DNA of 64,000 nt from Halichoerus grypus (taxonomy: Eukaryota; Chordata; Mammalia; Carnivora; Phocidae), in the NCBI RefSeq assembly GCF_964656455.1, contig NC_135714.1, positions 82,171,903-82,235,902 of the forward strand. Reading direction: 5' to 3'. This document shows positions 10,250 to 22,884 of this stretch, piece after piece (position 1 is the first letter of the stretch; every line of letters begins with the position of its first letter). The position numbers and the translations under genes are program-made. The notes below the pieces were generated by a model. That model saw only the letters and a list, made by a program, of their open reading frames with translations. It made no database searches and was not told where the DNA came from.

Positions 10250-12472
10250 GCCCAATATCACCATATACATATTTTTTTCTAGAATACATGCATATATTTC
10301 TAGAATATATATTTCTAGAATTATACATGATTTTTAAAAGGAGTTTGCATAAGTGAAACATTACTCATATTCACAGTTATATTATTTCATATCCCCCTCC
10401 CCAAATTTTCTTTAGGGATTCATTTCTCTTCCTTTAAATCCAGTCAATTCATTCAGGGTCCTGATGACTTTAGTAGAATGCTATGGCATTCTAATTTTTC
10501 ATATCTTCCAATATATGAAAACTAACCAAAGAAGATAACCAGTTTTTTTCCATTGTCAGGCAAGGAGAGTCAAGGTTTACTTAACATCTGTCTATTCTTT
10601 GGCATATACTTAAAATGTTTTCTGTCGGAAAAAAATAAAGTAAAATGGCAATTCTGGGACAGAATCCTCTCCTATCTTCAGACATTGGAAAATAAAGAGT
10701 GAGAGAGATTCTCACTTAACCTCTCTATCCCCATAATTTTGCCCTTTTAATTCTTCCTACATTATAGCTCAGGATTATCAATAATGAGAACAGAATAAAT
10801 TTAAGAGGAAAAGATTACTCATGACAGAAGTTGGAGTAGTTATACCTAGTTTAGAGTTTCAAACCCTCAGAGTACGTAAATAAATATAAAAAGCATAAGT
10901 CATGTGAAAATCATGCATTTATGTGGGGCATAGACACATGGATTAAATAAAAAGGTGTTTATTTTGTCTAAACTAAAAATCATATCAACCCAATATGACA
11001 ATATTCATCATATGCTCATCAGAAGCTCTGTTGGCAGTTACATCAGCTTGACTAAAAGATCAAAATATGCAAACATATAGTTACTTAAGGAATTCAATTA
11101 TTTTGTTGAACTGATTGTCTCAAAACGTAAGCCTCATGAGTGAAGAACAATAGCAGGTATTCCTCCTTGTTGAGAAGATTGAGAACACCTTCCCTCTTCT
11201 CTTACCCATCTCTAGGGTGATTCGGGTATCTGAGACTGATTATCAGCTTATCAAGAATACTGGTTGCTGGATAAAAATGCAAGCAAAATCTCTTGTAGCC
11301 TTATTCCAGCGCTAGATGTTTAACATCTTAATCCTCTGAGCTCTGGCATACTGTTGCAGTTTGTGTCTCATACGTCAGTGCCAGGCCGCAGGGGTGAGTG
11401 GGAGCTGAAATCCGCCCACGCTCAGGAGCCAAGCTGCGGCTTGCAGGGCTATACCTACACTGAGGGAGTGTCTTTTCTTCATAAACAAATGGCACCACAG
11501 AGGCTAGTGGCACAGCTGTTTATCTTATTAAAGTAAACATATCTGACCAGATATTTTTCTCTTTGGATCTGAAAGGTTACCCGTCCGCCTAGAAACACTC
11601 AACAACTTAGATATCAAATTATGAACAATTAGTTATGTAATATCCAAAATATTCCAAACTTGGTTTCAAGCTGCCAAGGGAAAATTGTGTAGCTTGACAC
11701 ACACAGATATGATTATGTAGAGATGAAAATATACTTAGCTAGAGAATTGGTTCACATCCAGGAAAATATATATTCTTCTTATATGGGTCACCTAATGGAT
11801 CTGAACAGCCATGTTGCACAATAAGACATTTTGTCATTTAAATGGGAATACTCTCAGGGTCAGAGAAAAGATGGCCTCTGTAGATTCTGTGATTTTCTTA
11901 AATACCCTCTTAGAAACACCACTAGGACATACCATTTGGATTTTATGACCCAAATAAAATTATCCCTTTAGGTACCCAAATTAAGCTAACTCTTTGCCCT
12001 GGTATTTATGACTAGTGTTTTGTATTCATTAAATTCAAATGCCATAATGTATTTTTAATAAATAGCTATAAATAATCCAATTCTAAAAACATCCAGGCTA
12101 TCTCCTGTGTCCTCAGGGAGCTTATAGATCTTCTATTGTTATAAAATATAGACAAGACAAGGCTGTCAAGTATTTACCTTTTTATGTTCCATTTTCTTAT
12201 TTATTTCCATTGCTTCATTTACTAGATACTGTTTCAAAACTCAAAAATGTAATACTTAGTAAAAATTCCCCCATTTTGTTATCCAGAACTTGATTTTTCT
12301 TCTTTTATGAAAAAAAGAGCAGTTTTATTCCACTGATTTTTATGCTTTCTACTAATGGAGGATTCTCAAAGGTTTAACTCTTTCCTGTCTGACCACTGTC
12401 CTTACCCTCATCCAAATACCGGTCAGTCCTTCAGTCTCCAATGTCTCTCTCTCTCCTCCCCATGCCCCTGCT
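10250..12472. other. AT-rich unique sequence
   Basis: No gene or family recognised. At 10268-10325 the word TTTCTAGAATA occurs three times in an AT-rich micro-repeat. 11360-11480 is a small GC-richer patch holding short frames on both strands without motifs. Confidence 0.55.
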
Positions 12473-12523
12473 AAACACACAGACACGCACGCACACACGC
12501 ACGCACTTGCACATGCACACAAA
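12473..12523. repeat. Interrupted (CA/CACG)n repeat
   Basis: ACACAC, ACGCACGC and TGCACATGCACAC variants alternate over about 50 bp. An impure, probably stable microsatellite. Confidence 0.85.
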
Positions 12524-12844
12524 GGAGCTAGAGAAAAAATCTACTCCTCTGTTTGCTCTTGCAAAGACAGGACTCAGGTAAATAGAAGTATTTGTTACTA
12601 GAGGAAAACTTAGGCAGAGAATAGGATGATGTTACGAAGAATAATCTAGAACCACATGGAATTTGGAAAAGAAGGTATTATATACTCTGTGCCTTGACTG
12701 AGCTGCCTCCCATAGTAGAGATAAAAATAATATAGTCACATACCTAGATATCCTGAGGATTGCTTTCTACTAAGGGAAATAATGTAATAACATCGAAATT
12801 ATTAGAGAATATTTTAGTACTAAGTAAGGGTCCAGACAGAATTC

Positions 12845-13010
12845 AGAGATTCAATGGTTTGCAGTGGTCAGGAAAGTTTTTATGAATGTGAAGGGGCTTG
12901 ATTGAGTCTTTAAAGGAGTAAGATTCAGATGAGTGGAAGAATTCAGAAAGCCATTCCCGGTAAAGGATGCAGCAGAAGCAATGTCTAGGGGAGAGAAGTT
13001 GAACAGAACA
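12845..13010 (-). mobile_element. L2 relic
   Basis: Matches the complement of the L2 3' region: TGGTCAGGAAAGTTTTTATGA, GATTCAGATGAGTGGAAGAA, AAGCCATTCCCGGTAAAGGA, GCAGAAGCAATGTC. Diverged and without visible ends. Confidence 0.6.
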
Positions 13011-13079
13011 TGTTGGGCAAGGACAGGGAGATGGAAGGAGGAGGCTCAACCAACAGATACAGAGAGCACCTTCTAGAAT

Positions 13080-15185
13080 ATAAGGTCATGCTCTTTCACA
13101 TAGGGGATACCACACTCCATGATTGCCTACTTGTCCATCTCAGAGTTGGAATTAGAATATTCTTATTTAAAACTGCAGATTGACTTTCCCCCCCAATTGT
13201 TCTTTGATTGAATGGCCCACCTCCAGGATAGTCTGCTATTGACAATTGCTCAGAGAGGCAGATAGAAGACAAAAAAAAAAAAAAAATCTAAATAATTCAG
13301 TCTTCATTTCAAAAGAGAATTTTCAAAATGCAGAAGTTGTTTAAAAAAATACCCAAAGGAATCACTCTTCTCACTTTACTCAAAGGACAAGGGCCATCCT
13401 GTGTGAGAAAAGGAGAAAGTGTATGTCACATACTAACAATGGAGGCCACAAATACCACCACTTCTCCTGATTCAGAAGTCCCAAGCCTGTATCCTATAGA
13501 GCATGAGGCAAGTCATGAGATTCATGTACAGTAAGCTGGATGCCTCTCATACCTAGGGAGAACCATAAATTGAGTCAATTGCAGAGTTTCCAAGGTCAAC
13601 CTCAATAAAGTTTATTAAAAGTAGAGCTCCACCCTTCATTCTCTGAGAGTACAAATTCCCTTTCGGTCTCCATACCTCAGTCCCTCCACCCCCTCCAAAA
13701 GTGTACAACAAAGAAGTTATTCCTGTTGTGTATACCTTTCTGGAGCTGATCAAGGGACAAGGTGACATTTGCTCTGTATTCATCTTTAGGTTATTGACAA
13801 CGACTTCTCTATCTTGTGTGAGCTTGAATAAAACCACTGCATGTGAAATATTGATGTTAATGATAACTAGGGGGACACCTGGCACTTGCTCTCTAGTCCT
13901 CTGACATTTCTGTTTCCACTTTGATTTTTTTTGGCTCACGCTCAAAGCTAGATATTCTTCATGGCACCCTGCCTGGCAGGAGAATCTTGTTTGACCTGGT
14001 AAGAGTGACACTGTGTCCTGGAGAAACCTTTGCAGGGAGTTGAATCAAAGCAAGAGATAAATGCAGTTCTTTGCAAAACCTGACTTTGTTGGAGTCAGAG
14101 TTGCTCCCTGCAGGGACTCTCAGTAGAAGGGATCCCACGCAGATGGGTGCCGTGCTGCATGGTATTTATGCATGCCACCTACTGGCGCACACAAAATGCG
14201 TGATGTGAGATCTGACACATCATCCTTGTTCCAGAATACATGTGCAACCAGACAAACTCATTATCTGATCAGAGTAAACTGCACCCACCTTTGCTGTTTA
14301 TACAACTATTTAAATTAAAAAAATGCCATTTATTCCTCCCCCTAATAGGGATGTGATTTTTTTTAATGTGTTGGTTTTACAGAGGTTTTTAGAAATGGTG
14401 CCTAGATAATGAGCAGAGTGGAATTTAAAAGGTATGTAAATACCACGGCTCTGTGAACTAGACCAGAAGGGAAAAGACTTCACTAGTGGGCTAGATAACA
14501 GAAGGAACTAAATGAAGTAATGTTAGCAAAGAAGAAATTAAATAAACAGAGCAGAATGATCCCTTCACAAGTACTTATTTTTTGTTCTTGTTGATATGTT
14601 TTTCAAGGAATGCAATGGTCAACACCAAAGGAGATCCAAGAAAACATGTCATTAAGCTTTATTTGAATGACCAGCAAAGAGAAGAATTGATAATAAAAGC
14701 TTATTTGATATCAGAATTTGTGCAGTTCCTTTTCCCCACTACAGACACTCTTCTCCATCCTTCTGTACCCTGGGCTGGCCCTGGTCGGCTGACCTCTGGG
14801 GACTGCATCACTAGGCTTCTTGCTTTCAATCAGCTTTGGCCATTGAGGGGCAGGATCCTAGAAAGCTGGAGGAAAGAAAGGTCAGGTTATTTCTTCCCTG
14901 ACTCCTCCCTACTTAGGTTGTACCTCTCGCTATAGCATATCCTCCATACACATCACCTAGAGCCCCTCAGCCAGAGTCCCAGTGCTCCTTAGGCTCTGGT
15001 AACTATTCCTTCACCTCCTTCCTTCAAATATAGGGCTGATAAAACCTTCCCACTATGGCTGATGCCTGGGTACCGCCTCATCATTTATTTGCTCAAACTC
15101 TGAAAGTAGGCCTCTCATGGCAGGCTCTTTTTGAACCAACTGGTGGCCAATTCTGAACCCTGCCAGAAGCGTGGCCAATAAACGA
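13080..15185. other. Unique sequence, no gene recognised
   Basis: Contains an A-run at about 13271-13286. The longest frame is 152 codons on the reverse strand (13553-14011). Its translation has a run of five glycines but no family motif and no plausible splice context, and I treat it as chance. 14140-14260 holds a CpG-containing patch (CTGGCGCACAC, AAATGCGTGATG) that could be old unique sequence. Confidence 0.5.
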
Positions 15186-15244
15186 TCAGAGAGTGCTAGA
15201 GCTTGAAGGCATCCTGGGGAATGGAGTCCAATGTCTTCATTTTA

Positions 15245-15450
15245 TTTTTTATTTTTATTTTTTTTAAGATTTTATTTATTTATTTGACAGAGGCACAGCG
15301 AGAGAGGGAATACAAGCAGGGGGAGTGAGAGAGGGAGAAGCAGGCTCCCCGCGGAGCAGGGAGCCTGATGTGGGGCTCGATCCCAGGACCCTGGGATCAT
15401 GACCTGAGTCGAAGGCAGATGCTTAAGGACTGAGCCACCCAGGCACCCCA
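15245..15450 (-). mobile_element. Can-SIN SINE, young type, with 13-bp TSD
   Basis: Reverse copy with GACAGAGGCACAGCGAGAG and CCCGCGGAGCAGGGAGCC, the variant I associate with bears and pinnipeds. TSD TGTCTTCATTTTA at 15232-15244 and 15452-15464. It splits a MIR3/tRNA-SINE-like context (GAGCTTGAAGGCATCCTGGG ... CAAGGGAACCAAGATTCAG). Confidence 0.97.
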
Positions 15451-15469
15451 GTGTCTTCATTTTAAAAAC

Positions 15470-16598
15470 AAGGGAACCAAGATTCAGAAAAGTGGCCCAA
15501 ATGGTCATAACCAACGACTCAATGAGCTGAGCTAGACCATCACTTCAGGTCTCTTGACACATGATTTGGCTCTCAGTTCCTTCCAGGGTACTGTATTAGT
15601 TTCAGTGTTATTAGCTTGTAGAAGGGAGAGGAAACTAAAATATGTAAAGTAAATCCCAATGCCACTTGTATGTGTAAATTAATTTTGTATTTATCGATAT
15701 GTACCGAGAAGGATTTTGACACATATTTTACGTCAGCTAGATGGCAGCTCATGACACAGGGCAGAAGGTTTTGTTTTCGCTGTGCTACCTTTTGTTGTGC
15801 TAATGTTACATCTCAGCATTCTCATTTTCCTACTGTGAATACAACACTTTTTTTAAATGACTCAAATGCCTAAATTATCACATTCTAATTTACCAATATG
15901 TCTAGTAAGATGTTTTGAAATGTGGTGATATACCATTTGAATCAAAACTGAAGGAAAAGCCAGGAAGTATTTTTCTTCAAATGGATTCCAGCATGACTGG
16001 AGGGGGTCTGCCGGTCTGAGTTCTGGCCCCAGCTCCACACTGAAGCCACAGCTTCCTTGGCTGAGCATGAGTTTATACATCTCTAAACAAAGTGGGGGCT
16101 CAAATGACTTATATTCTCTTCCATCTCCGCTATCCATAATTCTACAAACCAGAACGTTGAAGCAAGAGCCCCTCCTCCAGTTTTGTCATTAATAAAATAC
16201 AGGAAAAATTTTTTCAAATAATTTTTGACTTGCTTTATATTTTTTTATCTTTTTATTTTACAAATACAAAAAGAAGAAAGAAGATATAATTACTATTTCC
16301 TCAATAATGCTGGAATTAATGGGAAATAAAATGTTGAAAATGGAGTTCTATCGTCTCTGAGCTAGTCTAATAAGAATATAATTGTAGAGCAATTTTTCTG
16401 AATGTTTTTTAGGTCATTGACTACTTTCAGGATCTCCTAAGGGTTGTCTACGATTTCAGGGGCCCACATACTAAGGCATCTATATACTTAGGTTAAAAAT
16501 TCCTTTTTCCAACATACAAATAATTTATAATGGAAATTTCTAAGTAAATTTCCATTTTGAATCTTTCTCCAATAGTCTTTTCTTATAACTGTTACATA
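15470..16598. other. Unique AT-rich sequence
   Basis: The first ~100 bp continue a weak MIR-like match from left of the SINE. After that nothing is recognised. Short frames at 15670-15873 and 15862-16137 have no motif. Confidence 0.5.
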
Positions 16599-16599
16599 T

Positions 16600-16880
16600 T
16601 TAACACGGGCTTTGTGTCAAAATAGGGGTTAAATCCTGGTTCTATTCTACTTACCTGAGTGAGCTTAATCAAGTTACTCGATTCCTTGTGTCTCAATCTT
16701 CATCTTCATCTTCAAAATAGAATGAACATTTTGCTATTATGAGGTAAATGAGATAATATATGGAAAATGGTTCTGGATACTGTAAAGGTTTTATCTAAGG
16801 TGGTTACTGTTTGTTAGCACCTGACACAATGCCTGACCAAGTAAGTGCTCAATAAATAATTGATCAAATAAATAGATGTT
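16600..16880 (+). mobile_element. MIR relic
   Basis: The sequence follows MIR: TTAAATCCTGGTTCTATTCT, GAGCTTAATCAAGTTACT, then a diverged middle, then AGCACCTGACACAATGCCTG, AGTAAGTGCTCAATAAATAA. The central part is longer than the consensus owing to a CTTCAT repeat at about 16697-16715. Confidence 0.8.
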
Positions 16881-17234
16881 TGAATGAATAAATGATAACC
16901 ATTTACTTTCACATTCTCTGTTGAGATTCAGATTGTGGCCATTTTAACCTTTGTTAAAATCTAGGTTTTCCACTAAAAGTTGTTTTTTTCTTAGTTACCT
17001 ATGAGTTAAAATCCATTGTGTTAAAAGATGCTAATGGATGTTTAGTACTACAATTCTTTAAAATCCTGAAGTAGCTGTAGTTCGGATTCTTCAGGTCAGT
17101 ATAATAATTTAATGTGTTGTTATGAAAGCACCTAGCAGAAACACACAATACCCTCAAAATAAAAGCAGTTCCCTTCTTCTTTCCTTTCTTCTCTTCTCTG
17201 GAGAAGTTCACTGTTTAGTGATTGCATCTGTTAG
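16881..17234. other. Unique sequence
   Basis: Nothing recognised. A 70-codon reverse frame (16999-17211) is featureless. Confidence 0.5.
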
Positions 17235-17640
17235 GAAAGTCTAACTCATACTGTGGTAAAACAAACAAAACAAAACAAAACAAAAAAACACTCCAAAATC
17301 TGTGTCTTAAACGACTAACATTTCTTTCTTCCTCGTGATATACGTCCACCAGAGGTCTCGTAGGAGCTCTGTTCCTTGTAATTATTCATAGGCTCAGGCT
17401 GATAGTGTAGGTATCATCGCAAACATTTCCAGTTGTTGTACCGAAAGGATACGGTTCTGGAGAGTCTCATATTAACAACCGGATGCGCCAGCCTGGGAAT
17501 GACAAATCTCGTCTGCTCACACCTCATTGGCCAGAACTAGTCACATGGCCCCATCCAGTCACAAGCAGACTGGGAAGTACAATCCTACCATGTCTGCCAA
17601 ATGCCGAGAACTGGAAATACTTGGCAAGCTGCACTAAGGA
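17235..17640 (-). mobile_element. MLT1-type MaLR LTR relic
   Basis: Reverse orientation: AAATCTGTGTCTTAAACGAC corresponds to the complement of the MaLR 3' end. Further right TTGGCCAGAACTAGTCACAT, GGCCCCATCCAGTCACAAG and GACTGGGAAGTACAATCC match the LTR interior. An (AAAAC)n expansion sits at 17262-17287. No viral internal region. Confidence 0.6.
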
Positions 17641-18930
17641 CTTCCATAGTAGAGGCATAAACTACAATTGTTTTGGACCACCTCAACCTACCCTTAATTC
17701 ATTCAATCACAGAAATCTTGCTTCAAGCCAATCAAAATCTTCCCCATGTTTATTCTTAGGAGAAGAGAAGCAAGAAATTGGGAAGAGAGATGGTTAGGAA
17801 AAATGGAGAAAGGGAGAGGAGAGAAAAGAAGGATAAACAGAAACAGGAAGGTAGGTATAGAGCAAATCAAAGAAAATATAATTATTCCAGAATAGTCATC
17901 GTCAATGAAACGGTACACATAGCTATAGCATTTTTAGACTCCAACTTCTCTTAGAAAGTTCCAGAATTCCTAGGGTTCTTAGATTTTTCTGTTTGCTGTT
18001 TCCTTATCTAACAGCGAAAAATTGATATTTGAACATTTAGCTGTTTTCAAAGTGATTTCACTGACATCATCCCACAGGATAATTATTATCCCCATTTTAT
18101 AAACACCAAGCCTGAAGCCCTGAGAGGTGAATGAGACACTTCCACTGGCGAAGGATTTCGTGCTGAGGTGGGCCTTGGAGTAGAGGAGCGCAGATGGGAA
18201 AGGTAGAAGAAAGTAGAATGAAAAGAAATAAAAGGGAAATGGTATGGTTCTAAGAAACTGACCCAAGAATGAGAAAGCCCTGACACCTAGGTTGGTATAT
18301 AAAGTAACAGAGGGGTTTGGGTTTTGAGTTCTCTGGTCTTTTTAAAGAATGGCCTTTTGCACTTTGGATGACATTCTAGATCATTTCAAAGCCGTAACAA
18401 TAATCAGAGCAAGTGGTCAAAGATGGTGAGGTACGAAGCAAATTTTCCCAGGACTTGTTCCGAATCCAGGGTACAGGACAGCAAGCTGTGACAGAGCCAC
18501 CTGTCCAAACACCCAGCTGGGTGAGCCCTTGGAGCTGAGGTGTTGAAGGAGGACTTCCACCTGTGGCCTTGTTTACTGCCAGGAGAAGCAGATGGCACTT
18601 GCTGGACATAGATGCTGGATAGCCTGGGATACCTACGCACAACGAACAGCGCGGCGTGTTCATTATTCCTCCCGGGGTTGCAGGCACTCTGGCCAGGCCC
18701 CCAAAGCTCCCAAATCAGGAAACAAATTTTCTGAGGTTCAGTGCAGTGTTTCCAGTGCATAGAAGGTTTTTAATTCCCCCATATATGTTTTCTAAAACTG
18801 TATTTTATTTTTGTACCTCCACTTTTTCTAAAAGGATTTCCTTATAATCCTCAAATATTTAAGTATTTGAAGTGAACTAGCATTTTCCAAGTGAATTTTT
18901 TTCCTAGAAGAAAACTTATCCCATACTGTT
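17641..18930. other. Mostly unique sequence with a MIR scrap
   Basis: At about 18055-18140 the words CATCATCCCACAGGATAATT, ATCCCCATTTTATAAAC and GAAGCCCTGAGAGGTGA match MIR in reverse. 17790-17860 is purine-rich. The region 18370-18760 has 103- and 118-codon reverse frames that overlap in different phases with no motif; neither is a credible gene. Confidence 0.5.
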
Positions 18931-18934
18931 TAGT

Positions 18935-19437
18935 AGTAAAAAGAAATAAGCTATCGAATCATGAAAAGGCATGGAAGAAACTTAAATGCTTTTTTTTTTG
19001 AAATGAAAGAAGGCAATCTGAAAAGGCTCTGTAAAATTCCAACTGTATGACATTCTGGAAGAGGCGAAACGATAGAGACAATAAAAAGATCAGTGGTTGC
19101 GACGGGTTGGGTAGGGGGAGGAATAGGCGGAGCACAGAGGACTTTAAGGAAGGTGCATGAAGTATCTATGTCAATTATACCTGAGTATCTATGTCAAACC
19201 CATAGAACGTACAACACCAAGAGTGAACCCTAAGGTAAACTATGAACTTTGGGTGACTCCAGCATGTCAGTGTGGGTTCATCCTTGGTACCAAATGCGTC
19301 ACTCTGGTGAGTGATGTCGATAGTAGGGGAGGCTATGCGTGGTTGGGTGCGGATACAGAGAAAATCTCTGTACCTTCCTCCCAATTTTATTATAAACCTA
19401 AAACTGCTCCAAAAAAATATCTTAAATAAAAAGGAAA
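18935..19437 (+). mobile_element. L1 3' end (L1M type) with A-rich tail
   Basis: A 5'-truncated L1 covering the end of ORF2 and the 3'UTR: CATGAAAAGGCATGGAAGAA, TGACATTCTGGAAGAGGCGA, AGATCAGTGGTTGCGACGG, AGAGTGAACCCTAAGGTAAA, AATCTCTGTACCTTCCTCCC, CCTAAAACTGCTCCAAAAAA. The tail at 19412-19440 is AAATAAAAAGGAAAA. A local 14-bp word (AGTATCTATGTCAA) is duplicated at 19161 and 19184. Confidence 0.85.
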
Positions 19438-20150
19438 AAAAAGAAAACTTTTCTTTGGGAAGAAGTTTTAGGGAGTTGGTCCCCTGACAAACATCCGACG
19501 AGCCAATTATTGCGTGGAACTTTAAAAGTTGAAAAAACAATGATTATTTTATGGGTTTGTTAACCTGATAGCGTTGTCAATGTGTTTTCACAGAATTCTG
19601 GAAGGGGTGGAAAGGATGGAAAGAGCCTTCCTGCAAGTCTCCCACAGGGAGAGTCTCTGTGAATATTTCCCCTTGAACTGTGTTGCAAATTTGGCCCTGG
19701 GCTGAGCCCCAATATGCTGGCATAGCCCATGGGAGGGGGTTTCTGTTCCATCTCTCCTCCCGACCCCATCTCTTCTCCTGCTGCTTCTACTGAGGGCCCT
19801 GCCTCAGGTTGGCAAATCCTGTTTGTAGCTGCCAGAAAATCACACTTTTCTGACCTGCTTCGGATGCCACCCACAGGCCTGTCATATGCTGCTGGATCCA
19901 GGGAAGGGTCTCTGCTTAGAACTATGGAACACACATTCTCTGAAAATTCCATTGTCCAATGTTCATGGAGCAAATCAAACTGGGTGGGGGAGGTTTTCGA
20001 AATTCTCTGCTCACCTCCTGGCCCCAGAAGAGGAGCAGATGGACAGTCATTTAAAATGTCAGTGTTGTATTCTGGTCATTTTCCTCAGAGCAGAAGAGTT
20101 CTCTTGGCTGCAATACCATAAGACGCTGTATATGGGTCTGGGACCCAAAG
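19438..20150. other. Unique sequence, moderately GC-rich
   Basis: 19680-20050 has balanced composition with frames of 93-137 codons on both strands (for example 19560-19973 reverse, 19729-20121 forward). No frame shows a conserved domain. Composition alone produces these frames. Confidence 0.5.
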
Positions 20151-20168
20151 TAGAGCATCTATTTTAAA

Positions 20169-20360
20169 TATTTTTTTATTTTTTATTTTTATTTATTTAT
20201 TTGACAGAGAGAGACACAGCGAGAGAGGGAACACAAGCAGGGGGAGTGAGAGAGGGAGAAGCAGGCTTCCCGCTGACCAGGGAGCTCGATCCGAGGACCC
20301 TGGGATCATGACCTGAGCCGAAGGCAGACGCTTAACGACTGAGCCACCGAGGAGCCCCTA
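20169..20360 (-). mobile_element. Can-SIN SINE with internal deletion and TSD
   Basis: Reverse copy of the young type (GACAGAGAGAGACACAGCGA). About 15 bp are missing between AGGGAGC and TCGATCC, and the head is mutated (CCACCGAGGAGCCCC). TSD about 15-16 bp, GAGCATCTATTTTAAA at 20153-20168 versus AAGCACCTATTTTAAA at 20362-20377. Confidence 0.95.
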
Positions 20361-20404
20361 GAAGCACCTATTTTAAATTCTGCTGGATGTTTTTTGTAGA
20401 TGGC

Positions 20405-20590
20405 AAAATATTGCTGGACCTTGCTACTCGGAGTATGATCCTGGAACTAACACCAGAGGCATCACCCACTAACTTATTGGAAATGCGGAATCTGAAGCCC
20501 TAGCCCAGATTTCCTGAATCAGAATCTATTTTTTAGCAACATCTTCAGGTGATTTATATACACGTAGAAATTTGAGAATGCTCTGAGACA
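20405..20590 (+). mobile_element. MER5A-like hAT DNA transposon relic
   Basis: Motifs of the non-autonomous hAT-Charlie element MER5A are present in order: GAGGCATCACCCACTAAC, TTGGAAATGCGGAATCTGA, TCCTGAATCAGAATCTATT, TCTTCAGGTGATTTATATAC and TTTGAGAATG. Terminal inverted repeats are too worn to define. Confidence 0.7.
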
Positions 20591-20844
20591 CCTCTATATC
20601 TTTGGGAATATATGGGACAATTGAAAGGACAAAGGGTTTGAAATCGAAAGATGCACTCCCGTGCTTGGTGAGGGTGATGATATAGTCATAGTTAACTTCC
20701 CCCGTTGAGGGAGAGAAAGGAAAGCAAAGCAGGAGCAGGAGAAAGGGGGTCTCGGGTATATTACCCAGTTATTCTCAGAGCCGATCCTCCTCATGTTGAC
20801 AGCAGTTAAATGTTCTCAAGGCTTAGATTCCAACTTAATTTAAT

Positions 20845-21065
20845 TGAATTCAATTAATGGACGCTTATATCGCACTCACTATGTGCCAGGGACAGTTCTA
20901 AGCATTTTACAAATATTTACTCATACAATCCTTATAACAAACCTGTGACGCAGTATTATCCCCATTTTACAGAGGAGGCAACTGAGACCCAGGGAGGTTA
21001 CATAATTTGCCCCAGGCCACACAGTCAGGAAAACAGCAAAACCAAGATTCAAACCATATTAGTCT
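20845..21065 (-). mobile_element. MIR, well preserved
   Basis: Nearly complete MIR in reverse orientation: CTATGTGCCAGGGACAGTTC, TAAGCATTTTACAAATATTTA, TATCCCCATTTTACAGAGG, AACTGAGACCCAGGGAGGTTA, CCCCAGGCCACACAGTCAGG. One of the best matches to an ancient SINE in the window. Confidence 0.92.
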
Positions 21066-22060
21066 GGCTAACACTGGGTCTTCATAAGGTCAGTTATTTT
21101 TCAAATGACAGAGAGAACTGAAACCTGAATCCAGTCATTTCAACTTAACGTATTTTGAAGTCCTAGGTTATGTACTTAAAATGAGTGCCACTTTCGCTTT
21201 CTATTCTGTCATATATCCATGTTTGTTTTAACATAAGGAAGTATTCTTTTATTTACCTTCTGCTGGATAAAACTGGAGTTTCTAGCATGTACTGGGTGAC
21301 CATTCTTGAAAAACAGACTTAAAGCTTTCTGAGCACCATCCACAGCTAACTACAACCACATGGCCAAGTTCTACTCCAATAATATAACATCCTGAAGGTT
21401 CTCTTAGGCTGAAGAAAAGGTTCCATTGGAAATCACAGGTCTTTATGTTAGAATGTAGCTAAGATTAATTGCAGTTTGGTGGAGCTGGTTCTAACTGGGA
21501 AAAGGTTGCAAAAGAAATTATTCTTAGTTGACATTGTTTTTATTGTTCATATAATTCACAAGCTGTTACTTTATACCTGCAGTATTCTTACAAATCCCAT
21601 TTAGCAGTTAATAGTTTTCAAAGACAAAAAATAAGTTGACACATTATGGTGCCACCCATTCAGATAAAATTTTAATTATCATTAATCCAGTGTTTTTCAA
21701 ATATTTGATATAAACCTCAGATAGAGGCAAAAAGAAAGAAAATGGCTATTGTCAAAGATTACAGACCTCTTCATGGGTCATTTTTCTTCTTCAATAGAAA
21801 AATGTGCACATATTTTCCATGTACTTTCTTATAAACCCAGGTATCATGAAAGAGTTTGTTTTGCTAATAACATACTCCACTTGTAAATACTACCCACAGC
21901 TAAGTATATAAAAATTTCTTAGTCAATATCAGAAAAATCGTTGAAGGTTGGGAGGATAATACAGGAAGAGCAAGACTACTGGATGAATTCATTTCTACGA
22001 GTATGAATTCCTTGGCCTTGCAAACATTAGAGAAAAACCAAAATCCCATCCATATATAAT
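21066..22060. other. Unique AT-rich sequence
   Basis: Nothing recognised on either strand. Confidence 0.55.
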
Positions 22061-22075
22061 GTGTGTGTGTGTGTG

Positions 22076-22107
<32 letters not shown>
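22061..22107. repeat. (GT)n microsatellite
   Basis: About 23 GT units with one GC interruption at 22081-22082. Likely polymorphic. Confidence 0.97.
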
Positions 22108-22204
22108 ATCCTACAACAGGGAGAAGGTGCTAGATGTGCAAATAAGTTTAAGAACAAAAATAAGAGGGAAATTTCCCTCTTTCAGCCAGGCAACCTAGAG
22201 CAAC

Positions 22205-22380
22205 TTTAGCCTGCTGGTTAAAAGTATGAACTCAGGTTCACCCGACCCTGCTGGGTGATTGATTTTGCCACCTACTAGTTGTGTCTTCATAGGATTGTCT
22301 GAAGATGAAACAAGAGATGCTTGTAAAACAATAAACACAAAACTGCCCTGTGGTAGGGGCTCAGTAAATGTTGCTTAAAA
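22205..22380 (+). mobile_element. MIR relic
   Basis: CTGGTTAAAAGTATGAACTC, TTTTGCCACCTACTAGTTGT, GATTGTCTGAAGATGAAACA and GTAGGGGCTCAGTAAATGTT are in MIR order. The middle is shortened. Confidence 0.8.
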
Positions 22381-22884
22381 GGCTGTGTAATTTTTCCTGG
22401 ATTTATAAAATGATACTCCCCATTTCCCAGCCACTCAAACATACAAAACCCTAACAAAAGATTCATGGACTCACAGTCGTTACTTTCACTGAGAAACCAA
22501 TTTGACGAGGAGAGCCTCAGTGAAAAACAGATTCATGCCACATAATGGGCCATAGAACTTCTATGGAGAAAACATAGTAAGAAACTTTGGCCACTGGTAG
22601 GGAATATGTCATTATTATCCGCTTCATTTAGCCAACAAATCTGTGTGGTGCATTCATGTCCATACCAGCTCACTACAGTCTGTAGAGCATATAAAGATTC
22701 ATGGCTCCTGATTTCTAAGACTCAACATCTTTGGGAAGATAAACGATGTAAAAGAAAAATCTGCAATTCAGGACTTTATATGCCAATTGTTAGAGGTGTA
22801 TGTCTGTGAATGTTCTTAAGAAGGTGAGATTCCATTCAACGAGGCCAATGGGAACAGCTTCAAAGGGAGGCAGAACAGAGCTGG
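22381..22884. other. Unique sequence
   Basis: No gene or repeat recognised. A 67-codon forward frame (22606-22809) is featureless. Confidence 0.5.

Noticed and set aside
13553..14011. 152-codon reverse frame with a glycine run
   Set aside because: No domain, no splice or promoter context, and a competing forward frame in the same place; length is within chance for 64 kb.
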